DNA of 64,000 bases from Paraburkholderia ferrariae NBRC 106233 (GTDB lineage: Bacteria > Pseudomonadota > Gammaproteobacteria > Burkholderiales > Burkholderiaceae), in the NCBI RefSeq assembly GCF_000685035.1, contig NZ_BAYB01000035.1, forward strand, positions 1 to 64,000, read 5' to 3'. The notes beneath the pieces were generated by a model. That model saw only the letters and a program-made list of their open reading frames with translations, did no database searches and was not told the DNA's origin. Positions 8,607 to 18,792 of the stretch are shown piece by piece (position 1 is the first letter of the stretch; every line of letters starts with the position of its first letter). The position numbers were made by a program, and so were the translations under genes.

Positions 8607-9563
8607 ATGGCATCTGCGATGGGACAAGGCAGTTTGCAGCATCGCACGGTGCTGCTCGATGAAGCGGTCGATGCGCTCGTCACGCGCGCGGACGGCGTCT
8701 ATGTGGACGGCACGTTCGGGCGCGGCGGCCACAGTCGCGCGGTGCTCGGCCGGCTTTCCGAAGCCGGCCGGCTGATCGCGTTCGACAAGGATCCGCAGGC
8801 GATCGCCACGGCCGCGACCATCGAGGATCCGCGTTTCGCGATCGTGCATGAGAGTTTTGCTTCGCTGCGCGAGGCGCTTGCGTCGCGCGGAGCAGGGCGT
8901 GTGTCGGGGGTGTTGCTGGACCTTGGCGTGTCGTCGCCGCAATTCGACGACCCGCAGCGCGGCTTCAGTTTTCGCGCGAATGGCCCGCTCGACATGCGGA
9001 TGGACCCGACGCGCGGCGAGTCTGCTGCCGACTGGCTGGCGCGGGCCACGTTGCAGGAACTGACGGAGGTGATTCGAGATTATGGGGAAGAACGGTTTGC
9101 TTTTCAGATTGCAAAGGCGCTTGTTGCTCGCCGGGCAGAGTCCGACCGTCTCGGGCCTCTCGACAGCACGGGCGAGCTTGCCCAAATCGTGGCTAACGTC
9201 GTCAAGACCCGTGAGAAGGGTAAGGATCCGGCAACCCGCACCTTTCAGGCTATACGGATTCACGTCAATCAAGAGCTTGCGGAGCTGCAAGTCGTACTAG
9301 AGGCGGCGCTCGCGTCGCTTGAGCAGGGGGGGCGGCTGGTGGTGATCAGCTTTCATTCGCTCGAAGACCGGATCGTCAAGCGGTTCCTGCAGGCGCACGC
9401 CAGTGCGCCCGCGGTGGATCGCCGCCTGCCGATCCGCGCCGTCGATCTGCCCAGCCCGCCGCTCAAGCTGCTCGGCCGCGTGTTCGCGAGCGACGAGGAA
9501 GTCGCCGCGAATCCGCGTGCCCGCTCCGCCGTGATGCGCATTGCGGAGCGCATCACGCCATGA
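8607..9563 (+). CDS. rsmH: 16S rRNA (cytosine-1402-N4)-methyltransferase
   Basis: A 318-residue SAM-dependent enzyme that methylates N4 of C1402 in 16S rRNA. VDGTFGRGGHSRAVL is the SAM-binding motif I, followed by FDKDPQAI, the GVLLDLGVSSPQ segment and DMRMDPTRG. The helical insert (about 110-210) and the C-terminal SFHSLEDRIVKRF are typical. The chosen ATG at 8607 starts 17 bases after mraZ; a longer in-frame reading upstream overlaps mraZ and has no family match. The stop overlaps the ftsL start by ATGA. Confidence 0.95.
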   Translation: MASAMGQGSLQHRTVLLDEAVDALVTRADGVYVDGTFGRGGHSRAVLGRLSEAGRLIAFDKDPQAIATAATIEDPRFAIVHESFASLREALASRGAGRVSGVLLDLGVSSPQFDDPQRGFSFRANGPLDMRMDPTRGESAADWLARATLQELTEVIRDYGEERFAFQIAKALVARRAESDRLGPLDSTGELAQIVANVVKTREKGKDPATRTFQAIRIHVNQELAELQVVLEAALASLEQGGRLVVISFHSLEDRIVKRFLQAHASAPAVDRRLPIRAVDLPSPPLKLLGRVFASDEEVAANPRARSAVMRIAERITP

Positions 9564-9916
9564 ATCGCCTGAACATCTTCCTGCTGATCGTCGTGATGGG
9601 CTGTGCGTTGTCGGTCGTCAACGCCACCAACCAGCAGCGGCAGATTTTCATCCAGTTGCAGCGCGCGCAGGCCGAAGAGCGCCAGCTGCAGCAGGACTAC
9701 GACCAGCTTCAATATCAGCAGAGCGCGCTGTCGCGAACGGCGCGCGTCGAACAGATCGCAACCGATTCGCTCAAGATGCAGCCCGTCACGACCGGACGCA
9801 CGCAATACCTGACGCTCGCGCCCGGCGCCGCCACCGCCACGGACGCGCCGGTGCCCACGTCGGCGCCGGCTTCCTCCCCGGCCGCTGTCACCGGCCGTCG
9901 CGGAGGCGTGCGATGA
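9560..9916 (+). CDS. ftsL: Cell division protein FtsL
   Basis: A 118-residue bitopic protein of the divisome. One N-terminal membrane helix (MNRLNIFLLIVVMGCALSVV) is followed by a coiled-coil region (about 22-75, QIFIQLQRAQAEERQLQQDY) that pairs with FtsB, the FtsL core. The Ala/Pro-rich tail is variable. It begins inside the rsmH stop (ATGA) and ends in an ATGA overlap with ftsI, indicating translational coupling. Confidence 0.93.
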   Translation: MNRLNIFLLIVVMGCALSVVNATNQQRQIFIQLQRAQAEERQLQQDYDQLQYQQSALSRTARVEQIATDSLKMQPVTTGRTQYLTLAPGAATATDAPVPTSAPASSPAAVTGRRGGVR

Positions 9917-11802
9917 AAAAGGGCAACAGCCGCAAGAGCGTCGCCTTTTCGTCGAATCCGATCCTCTCCGTGCGCCTGCCGATGTGGCGCTCGAAGCTCG
10001 TCGTGTTCATGCTGTTCATGGCGTTCGTCGCGCTTGCCGCGCGCGCGTTCTGGATTCAGGGCCCGGGCAACGCCTTCTATCAGAAGCAGGGCGAAAGCCG
10101 CTATCAGCGCACGCTCGAACTGCCGGCCACGCGCGGCAAGATTCTCGACCGCAACGGGCTCGTGCTCGCCACGAGCCTGCCCGTGCGCGCCATCTGGGCG
10201 ATTCCCGAAGACGTGCCCGACGACCTCGGCGCCGACAAGCTCACGCAGCTCGGCCAGCTTCTCGGCATGTCCACGACCGATCTGCGCAAGAAGCTCTCCG
10301 AAGACAAGACCTTCGTCTACGTGAAGCGCCAGGTGCCGCTCGACGTGGCCAGCAAGGTGGCGGATCTCGATATTCCGGGCATTTATCAGCGCAACGAATA
10401 CAAGCGTTTCTACCCCGAAGGCGAGGTGACCGCTCACCTGATCGGCTTCACCAACGTCGAGGACGAAGGCCAGGAAGGCGTCGAACTGAGCGACGAGAAG
10501 ATTCTCGAGGGCGTGCCGGGCATCCGTCACGTCATCAAGGACCGCATGGGCCACGTCGTCGAGGACGTGGACGAGCAGGTCGTGCCGCACGACGGCCAGG
10601 ACGTGAGGCTCTCGATCGACAGCAAGATCCAGTACATCGCCTATTCGAACCTGAAGGCGGCCGTCGAGAAGTTCAAGGCAAAGGCCGGCGCGGCGATGGT
10701 GGTGGACGTGCGCACGGGCGAAGTGCTCGCGCTCGTCAACTATCCGACCTACAACCCGAATGACCGCTCGCACCTTACGGGCGAGCAGTTGCGCAACCGT
10801 ATCCTCACCGACGTGTTCGAGCCGGGCTCGATCATGAAGCCGTTCACGGTGTCGCTCGCACTCGATCTGCACCGGGTCTCGCCGACTACCCTGGTGGATA
10901 CGGGCTCGGGCCACTTCACGCTGGACGGCGCGACCATCACCGACGATTCGGCGTTCGGCGTGCTCACGGTGGGCGGCGTGATCCAGAAGTCGAGCAACAT
11001 CGGCGCGACCAAGATCGCGATGACGCTCAAGCCCGAGGAAATGTGGGACATGTACACCAGCATCGGACTCGGTCAGGCGCCGAAGGTCGGGTTCCCCGGC
11101 GCGGCGGCGGGCCGCCTGCGTCCGTGGAAGAGCTGGCGCCGCATCGAGCAGGCGACGATGTCCTACGGCTACGGCCTCTCGGTTTCGCTGTTCCAGCTTG
11201 CGCGCGCGTACACGGCGATCGCCCACGACGGCCAGATCCTGCCGGTGACGATCTTCCGCCACCCAGGCGACGATCAGCCCGTTACCGGCACCCAGGTGTT
11301 CTCGCCCACCACGGCGCGCGAGGTGCGCACGATGCTCGAAAGCGTCGTGTCCACCCAGGGCACGTCGCCCGAAGCGGCCGTTCCCGGCTACCGCGTGGGC
11401 GGCAAGTCGGGTACGGCGTACAAGCACGAAAGCCACGGCTACGACAAATCGAAGTACCGCGCCTCGTTCGTCGGCATGGCGCCGATGCCGAATCCGCGCA
11501 TCGTCGTGGCCGTCTCGATCGACGAACCGACCGCCGGCAGCCACTTCGGCGGCGCGGTGTCGGGCCCGGTATTCTCGGCCATCGTCGGCGACACCCTGCG
11601 CACGCTCAACGTGCCGCCCGACATGCCGGTCAAGCAGCTCGTCGTCTCCGACGACAGCGCGCAGGCCGCTGCGTCCAGTGGCGCCTCGGGCGCCGCGGCC
11701 GCGCCGCTCAAGCACGCCTCGGCTTCGTCGAAGCCGGCGGTCGCCGCGCGCCGCATGACCGTCGCCGATAACGCCAATAATCGACCCGGAGTTGTCCGAT
11801 GA
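9913..11802 (+). CDS. ftsI: Peptidoglycan transpeptidase PBP3
   Basis: A 629-residue class B penicillin-binding protein that cross-links septal peptidoglycan. A short cytoplasmic N-terminus is followed by one membrane helix (LVVFMLFMAFVALAARAFW, about 30-50), the PBP dimer/pedestal domain and the transpeptidase domain. The three active-site motifs are present: SIMK in PGSIMKPF, SSN in QKSSNIGA, and KSG in GGKSGTAYK. The C-terminal 60 residues are an Ala/Ser-rich extension. Coupled by ATGA to both ftsL and murE. Confidence 0.96.
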   Translation: MKKGNSRKSVAFSSNPILSVRLPMWRSKLVVFMLFMAFVALAARAFWIQGPGNAFYQKQGESRYQRTLELPATRGKILDRNGLVLATSLPVRAIWAIPEDVPDDLGADKLTQLGQLLGMSTTDLRKKLSEDKTFVYVKRQVPLDVASKVADLDIPGIYQRNEYKRFYPEGEVTAHLIGFTNVEDEGQEGVELSDEKILEGVPGIRHVIKDRMGHVVEDVDEQVVPHDGQDVRLSIDSKIQYIAYSNLKAAVEKFKAKAGAAMVVDVRTGEVLALVNYPTYNPNDRSHLTGEQLRNRILTDVFEPGSIMKPFTVSLALDLHRVSPTTLVDTGSGHFTLDGATITDDSAFGVLTVGGVIQKSSNIGATKIAMTLKPEEMWDMYTSIGLGQAPKVGFPGAAAGRLRPWKSWRRIEQATMSYGYGLSVSLFQLARAYTAIAHDGQILPVTIFRHPGDDQPVTGTQVFSPTTAREVRTMLESVVSTQGTSPEAAVPGYRVGGKSGTAYKHESHGYDKSKYRASFVGMAPMPNPRIVVAVSIDEPTAGSHFGGAVSGPVFSAIVGDTLRTLNVPPDMPVKQLVVSDDSAQAAASSGASGAAAAPLKHASASSKPAVAARRMTVADNANNRPGVVR

Positions 11803-13346
11803 GCGCCACGCGCACCCAGCATCCCGCGCACCGGCAGATCGCGGACGCGCTCGCGTGGCTGCGCACGCACGCGGCGGCCACGGCCAACCTGCATGCGGAC
11901 ACGCGCTCGCTTCAGGCGGGCGACGTGTTCCTCGCCTATGCCGTCGAAGGTGCCGATAACCGCCCGCACATCGAGAACGCCGTCGAGCGCGGCGCGGCCG
12001 CCGTGCTGTATCAGCCGGAAGGTTTCGCGGGCCAGCCGGACGCGTCGATGTCGCTTGCGGTGCCGCAGCTCGACGTGCTGGCGGGCGAGATCGCGAGCGG
12101 CTGGTACGGCGACCCGAGCGACGCGATGCTCGTGGTCGGCGTGACCGGCACGAACGGCAAGACCTCGTGCAGCCAATGGGTGGCGTCGGCCCTTGGCGCC
12201 CTCGGCCAGAAGTGCGCGATCGTCGGCACGCTCGGCAGCGGCTTTCCGGGCGCGCTCGTGCATACGGGCTTCACTACGCCCGACGCGCCGCAACTGCAGC
12301 GCAGTCTCGCACGGCTGCGCGGCGAAGGGGCGCAGGCCGTGGCGATGGAAGTGTCCTCGCATGCGCTGCACCAGGGCCGCGTGAACGGCACCTCGTTCGA
12401 CATCGCGATCTTCACGAATCTCACGCAGGACCATCTGGACTATCACCGCACGTTCGAAGCCTACGAGGCCGCGAAGGCGCGTCTTTTCGCATGGCGCGGT
12501 CTGCGCGCCGCGGTGATCAATGCCGACGATGCCGCCGGCCGGCGCTTCCTCGCTGCCACGCGCGGCCATGCGCGCACGATTGCTTACGGGGTCGAAACGC
12601 CCGCCGCCGATGCGCCGGTCGCGCACGCGTGGCTGCGCGCGTCGAACGTACGGGCGACGGCCACGGGTACGGCGTTTCACCTCGCCACGTCCGACTGGGG
12701 CGACGCCGAAATCGAGGTGCAGACGCTCGGCCTCTTCAACGTGAGCAACCTGCTCGGCGTGCTGGGCGCGCTGCTGGCCGCGAACGTGCCGCTCGTCGCG
12801 GCGCTGAACGAACTGGCGAAGCTGCAGCCGGTGAACGGCCGCATGGAGCGGCTGGGCGGCCGCGTCGATCATGACGAGCCGCTCGTCGTGATCGATTACG
12901 CGCACACGCCCGATGCGCTCGAAAAGACGCTCGAAGCGCTGCGCCCGATGGCGGCGGCGCGCGGCGGCGAACTCATCTGCATGTTCGGCTGCGGCGGCGA
13001 CCGCGACGCCACGAAGCGTCCGCTGATGGGCGCGATTGCCGAACGCCTCGCCGACCAGGTGGTCGTGACGAGCGACAACCCGCGCAGCGAAGCGCCCGCG
13101 GCCATCATCGAGCAGATCGCGGGCGGCATGCAGGAGCCTGCCAGGTCGCGCCGCATCGAGGACCGCGCGAGCGCGATCCTGCAGGCGGTGCGCGGCGCGG
13201 CGAAGGAAGACGTCGTCGTGCTGGCCGGCAAGGGGCACGAGGCGACTCAGGAAATCATGGGCAAGAAGCGCGCGTTCTCCGATCAGGACCACGCGCGGCT
13301 TGCACTCGCCGCCCGTACGACTCACGGGCGCGGAGGCGGTGAATGA
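11799..13346 (+). CDS. murE: UDP-N-acetylmuramoyl-L-alanyl-D-glutamate--2,6-diaminopimelate ligase
   Basis: A 515-residue cytoplasmic Mur ligase that adds meso-diaminopimelate to the nascent peptide stem. The P-loop VTGTNGKTSC lies near residue 115, the carbamylated-lysine region in YEAAKARLF, and the meso-DAP specificity motif DNPR in TSDNPRSEAP near 420. The three-domain Mur order is complete. It overlaps ftsI and murF by ATGA. Confidence 0.96.
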   Translation: MSATRTQHPAHRQIADALAWLRTHAAATANLHADTRSLQAGDVFLAYAVEGADNRPHIENAVERGAAAVLYQPEGFAGQPDASMSLAVPQLDVLAGEIASGWYGDPSDAMLVVGVTGTNGKTSCSQWVASALGALGQKCAIVGTLGSGFPGALVHTGFTTPDAPQLQRSLARLRGEGAQAVAMEVSSHALHQGRVNGTSFDIAIFTNLTQDHLDYHRTFEAYEAAKARLFAWRGLRAAVINADDAAGRRFLAATRGHARTIAYGVETPAADAPVAHAWLRASNVRATATGTAFHLATSDWGDAEIEVQTLGLFNVSNLLGVLGALLAANVPLVAALNELAKLQPVNGRMERLGGRVDHDEPLVVIDYAHTPDALEKTLEALRPMAAARGGELICMFGCGGDRDATKRPLMGAIAERLADQVVVTSDNPRSEAPAAIIEQIAGGMQEPARSRRIEDRASAILQAVRGAAKEDVVVLAGKGHEATQEIMGKKRAFSDQDHARLALAARTTHGRGGGE

Positions 13347-14755
13347 CGATGCTTTCCCTGCGCGAAGCGGCAACGTTGATTCCGGGCGCAAGCGTGCTCG
13401 GCGACGAAGAGGCCACGTTCGCGCGTATTTCGACCGACAGCCGCACGGCCGGCCCCGGCGATCTGTTCGTCGCACTCAAGGGCGACCGCTTCGATGCGCA
13501 CGACTTCCTCCCCGACGTGGCGGGGCGCCACGTGAGCGCGGTGCTGGTTTCGCGCAGCCCCGGCGACTGGCGCATTCCGGCGCTGCGCGTGGACGACACG
13601 CGCACGGCGCTCGGCGCGCTTGCGCTCGGCTGGCGGCGGCGCTTCACGCTGCCGCTCGTCACCGTGACGGGCAGCAACGGCAAGACGACGGTCAAGGAAA
13701 TGATCGCTTCGATCTTCGCGGTCGCAGTTGGCGAAGCAAACCGGCTGGCCACGGCCGGCAACCTCAATAACGACATCGGCGTGCCGTTAACGCTGCTGCG
13801 TTTGTCCGGCGCGCATCGCCTCGCGGTCGTCGAACTCGGGATGAACCATCCCGGCGAGACGGCGCTGCTCGCGAAGTTTGCCGAGCCGACCGTTGCGGTG
13901 GTCAACAACGCGCAGCGCGAGCACCAGGAGTTCATGGCGACGGTGGAAGCCGTCGCGCTCGAACATGCCAGCGCGATCCACGCCCTGAAGCCCGAAGGTG
14001 TCGCGGTGTTTCCCGCCGACGACGCGTACGCGGGCATCTGGCGCGTGGCCGCCACCGGTTCGCAGATTCTCGATTTCGCGCTGCATACGGCAGAGCGCGG
14101 CGTCGATGCCGCAGTGACGGGGAAGCTCGCGGGCAATCGCCTTGCGATTGCCGCGCCGCAGGGGCATCTCGAAGTCGAACTGCAGGTGCTGGGCGCGCAT
14201 AACGCGCACAACGCGCTTGCGGCGACGGCGGCGGCGCTTGCAGCGGGCGTGTCGCTCGATGCGATCCGCCGCGGGCTCGAAGCGTTCTTGCCGGTGAAGG
14301 GCCGTTTGCAGGTGAAGCATGCCGCGCTCGGGGAACTTGCGGGCGCGACGGTGATCGACGACACCTACAACGCGAACCCCGATTCGGTGCGCGCGGCGAT
14401 CGACGTGCTCGCGGCGCAGAACGCGCCGCGCGTGCTCGTGCTGGGCGACATGGGCGAAGTCGGCGACGAAGGCCCCGCGTTCCACCGCGAGGTGGGCGCG
14501 TATGCGAAGGAGCGCGGCATCGACGCGCTCTACACGCTGGGCAACGCCGCGCGCGACACGTCGGCGGCATTCGGCGCGAACGCGCTGCATGCGGCGAGCG
14601 TGGGCGAACTGGTGAACGCATTGGCGCAGGCCGGCTACGGCGGCCGCGCAACGATACTCGTGAAAGGCTCGCGCTTCATGCAGATGGAGCGCGTGGTGGC
14701 AGCCCTGACGAATCCGCACAACCCTGCGCCGGACGCTGCGTCCGGCGCGCACTGA
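13343..14755 (+). CDS. murF: UDP-N-acetylmuramoyl-tripeptide--D-alanyl-D-alanine ligase
   Basis: A 470-residue Mur ligase that adds D-Ala-D-Ala to complete the pentapeptide precursor. VTGSNGKTTVKEM is the ATP-binding loop, LNNDIGVPLTLLR the MurF-specific segment, and DDTYNANPDSVRA the C-terminal domain signature. It is coupled to murE by ATGA and followed 20 bases later by mraY. Confidence 0.96.
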   Translation: MTMLSLREAATLIPGASVLGDEEATFARISTDSRTAGPGDLFVALKGDRFDAHDFLPDVAGRHVSAVLVSRSPGDWRIPALRVDDTRTALGALALGWRRRFTLPLVTVTGSNGKTTVKEMIASIFAVAVGEANRLATAGNLNNDIGVPLTLLRLSGAHRLAVVELGMNHPGETALLAKFAEPTVAVVNNAQREHQEFMATVEAVALEHASAIHALKPEGVAVFPADDAYAGIWRVAATGSQILDFALHTAERGVDAAVTGKLAGNRLAIAAPQGHLEVELQVLGAHNAHNALAATAAALAAGVSLDAIRRGLEAFLPVKGRLQVKHAALGELAGATVIDDTYNANPDSVRAAIDVLAAQNAPRVLVLGDMGEVGDEGPAFHREVGAYAKERGIDALYTLGNAARDTSAAFGANALHAASVGELVNALAQAGYGGRATILVKGSRFMQMERVVAALTNPHNPAPDAASGAH

Positions 14756-14775
14756 AATACGAAGGAATACAAGGC

Positions 14776-15945
14776 ATGCTACTGGCGCTGGCGCAATGGC
14801 TGCAGAATGACGCAAGCTTCTTGCGCGTGTTCAGTTATCTGACCTTCCGCGCGGTGATGGCGACCATCACCGCGATGGGGTTCGGGCTCATGCTGGGCCC
14901 GTGGGTCATTCGCAAGCTGACCGCGATGAAGGTCGGCCAGGCCGTGCGTACGGACGGCCCGCAAACGCACCTCGTGAAATCGGGCACGCCGACCATGGGC
15001 GGCGTGCTGATCCTGTTGGGCATCGCCGTTTCGACGCTGCTCTGGGGCGATCTCACGAACCGCTTCATCTGGATCGTGATGCTGGTGACGTTCGGCTTCG
15101 GCCTGATCGGCTGGGTGGACGACTATCGCAAGGTGGTCCACAAGGACCCGCGCGGGATGTCCTCGCGCGAGAAGTACTTCTGGCAGTCGGTGATCGGCCT
15201 CTTCGCCGCCGTGTATCTCGCCTTCAGCGTTTCGGAAGCGAGCAACGTGCGCGTGTTCGATCTCTTCATGGCATGGGTGCGGAGCGGTCTCTCGATGGGC
15301 CTGCCTGCGCGTGCCGACCTGCTGCTGCCGTTCCTCAAGTCGATCAGCTATCCGCTCGGCGTGTGGGGCTTCATCGCACTCACGTACTTCGTGATCGTGG
15401 GCGCGAGCAACGCGGTGAACCTCACCGACGGCCTCGACGGGCTCGTCATCATGCCCGTGGTGCTGGTGGGCGCCTCGCTCGGCGTGTTCGCCTACGTGAT
15501 GGGCAGCTCGGTCTATTCGAAGTACCTGCTTTTCCCGCACATTCCCGGCGCGGGCGAACTGCTCATCTTCTGCTCGGCCATGGGCGGGGCAGGGCTCGCG
15601 TTCCTCTGGTTCAACACGTATCCGGCCCAGGTGTTCATGGGCGACGTGGGGGCGCTGGCGCTCGGCGGCGCGCTCGGCACGATCGCCGTGATCGTGCGCC
15701 AGGAAATCGTGCTGTTCATCATGGGCGGCATTTTCGTCGCGGAAACGTTCTCCGTGATGCTGCAGGTCACGTGGTTCAAGTACACCAGGAAGCGGTACGG
15801 CGAGGGCCGGCGCATCTTCAAGATGGCGCCGCTGCACCACCACTTCGAGCTGTCGGGCTGGAAGGAGACGCAGGTGGTCGTGCGTTTCTGGATCATCACG
15901 CTGATGCTGTGCCTGTTCGGCCTGTCCACGCTCAAGCTGCGTTGA
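14776..15945 (+). CDS. mraY: Phospho-N-acetylmuramoyl-pentapeptide transferase
   Basis: A 389-residue polytopic inner membrane enzyme that forms lipid I from undecaprenyl phosphate and UDP-MurNAc-pentapeptide. About ten hydrophobic segments are visible. Diagnostic motifs are GTPTMGG, WVDDYRKV (catalytic aspartates), NAVNLTDGLDGL, and the C-terminal MAPLHHHFEL histidine motif. GAAGGAAT precedes the ATG. Confidence 0.96.
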   Translation: MLLALAQWLQNDASFLRVFSYLTFRAVMATITAMGFGLMLGPWVIRKLTAMKVGQAVRTDGPQTHLVKSGTPTMGGVLILLGIAVSTLLWGDLTNRFIWIVMLVTFGFGLIGWVDDYRKVVHKDPRGMSSREKYFWQSVIGLFAAVYLAFSVSEASNVRVFDLFMAWVRSGLSMGLPARADLLLPFLKSISYPLGVWGFIALTYFVIVGASNAVNLTDGLDGLVIMPVVLVGASLGVFAYVMGSSVYSKYLLFPHIPGAGELLIFCSAMGGAGLAFLWFNTYPAQVFMGDVGALALGGALGTIAVIVRQEIVLFIMGGIFVAETFSVMLQVTWFKYTRKRYGEGRRIFKMAPLHHHFELSGWKETQVVVRFWIITLMLCLFGLSTLKLR

Positions 15946-16015
15946 AGTTGCCGGTCGCGCAGTCTGCGTAGTCGAACCGGCGGGTTACACCAGTCATAAA
16001 AAGGGAAAGCAAGCG

Positions 16016-17530
16016 ATGTTTGGCGAGAAGTTTCGGGATCGGCAAAAGCCGATGGTGCTCGTGCTGGGGCTCGGTGAATCGGGCCTCGCGATGGCGCGCT
16101 GGTGCGCGCGGCACGGGTGCCGCCTGCGTATCGCCGACACGCGCGAGACGCCGCCCGGTTTGCCCGAACTCGCTGCGCACGGCGTCGATGGCGATTTCGT
16201 GGGCGGCCCGTTCTCGACGGCGCTGCTCGACGGCGTCGAACTCGTCGCCATCAGCCCGGGCCTTTCGCCGCTGGCCGCCGACCTCGTGCCGCTGATCGCG
16301 GCCGCGCGCGAGCGCGGCATCGACGTGTGGGGCGAACTCGAACTCTTCGCGCAGGCGCTCCGGCATCTCGGCGAGAGCGGCTACGCGCCCAAGGTGCTCG
16401 CCATTACCGGTACGAACGGCAAGACCACCACGACGAGCCTGACGGGTCTCCTCTGCGAACGCGCAGGCAAGCGCGTGGCCGTGGCCGGCAACATCAGCCC
16501 GGCGATGCTCGACAAGCTCGCCGAAGCCATCGACAACACCGCGCTGCCCGACGTGTGGGTGCTCGAACTGTCGAGCTTCCAGCTCGAAACGTCGCACACG
16601 TTTGCTCCCGACGCTGCGGCGATCCTGAACATCACGCAAGACCATCTGGACTGGCACGGCGGCCTCGACGCCTACGCCGCCGCGAAGGGCCGCATCTTCG
16701 GTGCGCAGACCACGCGCGTGCTCAACCGCGACGACGCCCGCGTGATGTCGCTGGCGGCCGACGCCGGGAACGCCGCACGCATGGTGACGTTCGGCCTCGA
16801 CGAGCCGCAGCATCCCGGCGACTACGGCATCCTGCGCGAGAGCGGCATGCTCTGGCTCGTGGAAGCGCACGACAAGGACGCGGCCGACGAGCCGGTTTCC
16901 CCGCGCCGCCGCAAGCAGCGCGAAGCCGCGCCCGTGAACCTGGGCCTGAAGCGCCTGATGCCGGCGGACGCCCTGCGTATCCGCGGCCTGCACAACGCGG
17001 CGAACGCGCTGGCGGCCTTCGCGCTCGCCCGCGCGATCGATCTCGCCGCTGCGCCGCTTTTGCACGGCCTGCGCGAATATCGCGGCGAGCCGCATCGCGT
17101 GGAGCTGATCGCTTCGATCGAAGGCATCGATTACGTCGACGACAGCAAGGGCACGAACGTGGGCGCCACGGTCGCCGCGCTCGACGGCCTCGCGCAGCGC
17201 GCCGTGCTGATCGCCGGCGGTGACGGCAAGGGCCAGGACTTCGCACCGCTCGCCGCACCTGTCGAGCGCTGGTGCCGCGCCGTGATGCTGATTGGCCGCG
17301 ACGCGCCCCTAATCCGCGCCGCGCTCGAAACGACGGGCATCGCGCTCGCCGATCATCCGACACTCGAAGCCGCGACGCGCGCGGCGACGGCGCTCGCCGA
17401 ACCCGGCGACGTCGTGCTGCTTTCGCCGGCGTGCGCGAGCTTCGACATGTTCAAGGGCTACGCCCATCGCGCCGCCGTGTTTCGCGACACGGTCGAGGAA
17501 ATCGCCGCAGAACGGGGGACGATGATATGA
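16016..17530 (+). CDS. murD: UDP-N-acetylmuramoyl-L-alanine--D-glutamate ligase
   Basis: A 504-residue cytoplasmic Mur ligase that adds D-glutamate. The N-terminal Rossmann domain opens with VLVLGLGESGLAMARWC; ITGTNGKTTTTSLTG is the P-loop; YVDDSKGTNVGAT and SPACASFDMFKGYAHRG-like residues mark the C-terminal domain. An insert at about 285-310, rich in Arg and Lys, is typical of Burkholderia copies. GGGAAAG precedes the ATG. The stop overlaps ftsW by ATGA. Confidence 0.95.
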   Translation: MFGEKFRDRQKPMVLVLGLGESGLAMARWCARHGCRLRIADTRETPPGLPELAAHGVDGDFVGGPFSTALLDGVELVAISPGLSPLAADLVPLIAAARERGIDVWGELELFAQALRHLGESGYAPKVLAITGTNGKTTTTSLTGLLCERAGKRVAVAGNISPAMLDKLAEAIDNTALPDVWVLELSSFQLETSHTFAPDAAAILNITQDHLDWHGGLDAYAAAKGRIFGAQTTRVLNRDDARVMSLAADAGNAARMVTFGLDEPQHPGDYGILRESGMLWLVEAHDKDAADEPVSPRRRKQREAAPVNLGLKRLMPADALRIRGLHNAANALAAFALARAIDLAAAPLLHGLREYRGEPHRVELIASIEGIDYVDDSKGTNVGATVAALDGLAQRAVLIAGGDGKGQDFAPLAAPVERWCRAVMLIGRDAPLIRAALETTGIALADHPTLEAATRAATALAEPGDVVLLSPACASFDMFKGYAHRAAVFRDTVEEIAAERGTMI

Positions 17531-18792
17531 GCTGGTCCGAACGGTTCGGTGCGCGTCTGTCGCGCGAGGGCAATGGCGGTGGGGCGGCCGGCGGCGCACG
17601 CCCGGGCGCGAGCGGCCTGGCGAGCGTTGTCAACGGCGTGCGCCCGGCGCGCTCGCGCATGCTCGACTACGACCACTCGCTGTTGTGGGCCGTGATCGCG
17701 CTGCTGGGCCTGGGCGTGGTGATGGTGTATTCGGCGTCCATCGCGATGCCCGATTCGAAGAAGTACGCCTCGTACCACGACTACGCGTTCCTCGTTCGCC
17801 ATATCGCTTCGCTCGTGGTCGCCGCGATCGCAGCCGTGGTGGCGTTTCGAATCCCGATCTCGACGTGGGACCGCTACGCACCGAAGTTCTTCCTGATCGC
17901 GCTCGCGATGCTCGTAGTCGTGCTGATTCCGCACATCGGCAAGGGCGTGAACGGTGCGCGCCGCTGGATTCCGCTCGGCATCACGAACATGCAGCCTTCG
18001 GAAATCATGAAGCTCGCCGTGACGATCTACGCGGCGAACTACACGGTGCGCAAGCAGGAGTACATGCACAGCTTCGCGAAGGGCTTCCTGCCGATGGCGT
18101 TCGCCGTGGGCGTGGTGGGCGCGCTGCTGCTGCTCGAGCCCGACATGGGTGCGTTCATGGTGATCGCCGCGATCGCGATGGGCGTGCTGTTCCTCGGCGG
18201 CGTGAACGGCAAGCTGTTCGGCGGCCTCGTGGCGACGGCGGTGGGCACCTTCACGATGCTCGTGTGGCTCTCGCCGTGGCGGCGCGAGCGGATTTTCGCG
18301 TACCTCGATCCGTGGGACGACCGCTATGCGCAGGGCAAGGCCTATCAGCTCACGCACTCGCTGATCGCCTTCGGCCGCGGCGAGTGGTTCGGCGTGGGCC
18401 TCGGCGGCAGCGTCGAAAAGCTCAACTATCTGCCCGAAGCGCACACCGACTTCATTCTCGCCGTGATCGGCGAAGAACTCGGCTTCGTCGGCGTGCTGAT
18501 CGTGATCCTGCTGTTCTACTGGATCGTGCGCCGCTCGTTCGAAATCGGCCGCCAGGCGCTCGCGCTCGACCGCACGTTCGCGGGCCTCGTCGCGAAGGGC
18601 ATCGGCGTGTGGTTCGGCGCGCAGGCCTTCATCAACATGGGCGTGAACCTCGGCCTGCTGCCCACCAAGGGCCTCACGTTGCCGCTCGTGAGCTACGGCG
18701 GCTCGGGCATTGTGCTCAACTGCGTCGCCGTGGCGCTCCTGTTGCGCGTGGACTATGAGAACCGGGTCTTGATGCGCGGAGGGAAGGTATGA
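17527..18792 (+). CDS. ftsW: Peptidoglycan glycosyltransferase FtsW
   Basis: A 421-residue SEDS-family polymerase of septal glycan strands, partner of FtsI. After a cytoplasmic N-terminal extension of about 45 residues rich in Gly and Ala there are ten predicted membrane helices. SEDS landmarks are PSEIMKLA, LLLEPDMGAFMV, LPEAHTDFILAVIGEELGF and LPTKGLTLPLVSYGGSG. A start at 17527 overlapping the murD stop is preferred to longer readings. Confidence 0.95.
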   Translation: MSWSERFGARLSREGNGGGAAGGARPGASGLASVVNGVRPARSRMLDYDHSLLWAVIALLGLGVVMVYSASIAMPDSKKYASYHDYAFLVRHIASLVVAAIAAVVAFRIPISTWDRYAPKFFLIALAMLVVVLIPHIGKGVNGARRWIPLGITNMQPSEIMKLAVTIYAANYTVRKQEYMHSFAKGFLPMAFAVGVVGALLLLEPDMGAFMVIAAIAMGVLFLGGVNGKLFGGLVATAVGTFTMLVWLSPWRRERIFAYLDPWDDRYAQGKAYQLTHSLIAFGRGEWFGVGLGGSVEKLNYLPEAHTDFILAVIGEELGFVGVLIVILLFYWIVRRSFEIGRQALALDRTFAGLVAKGIGVWFGAQAFINMGVNLGLLPTKGLTLPLVSYGGSGIVLNCVAVALLLRVDYENRVLMRGGKV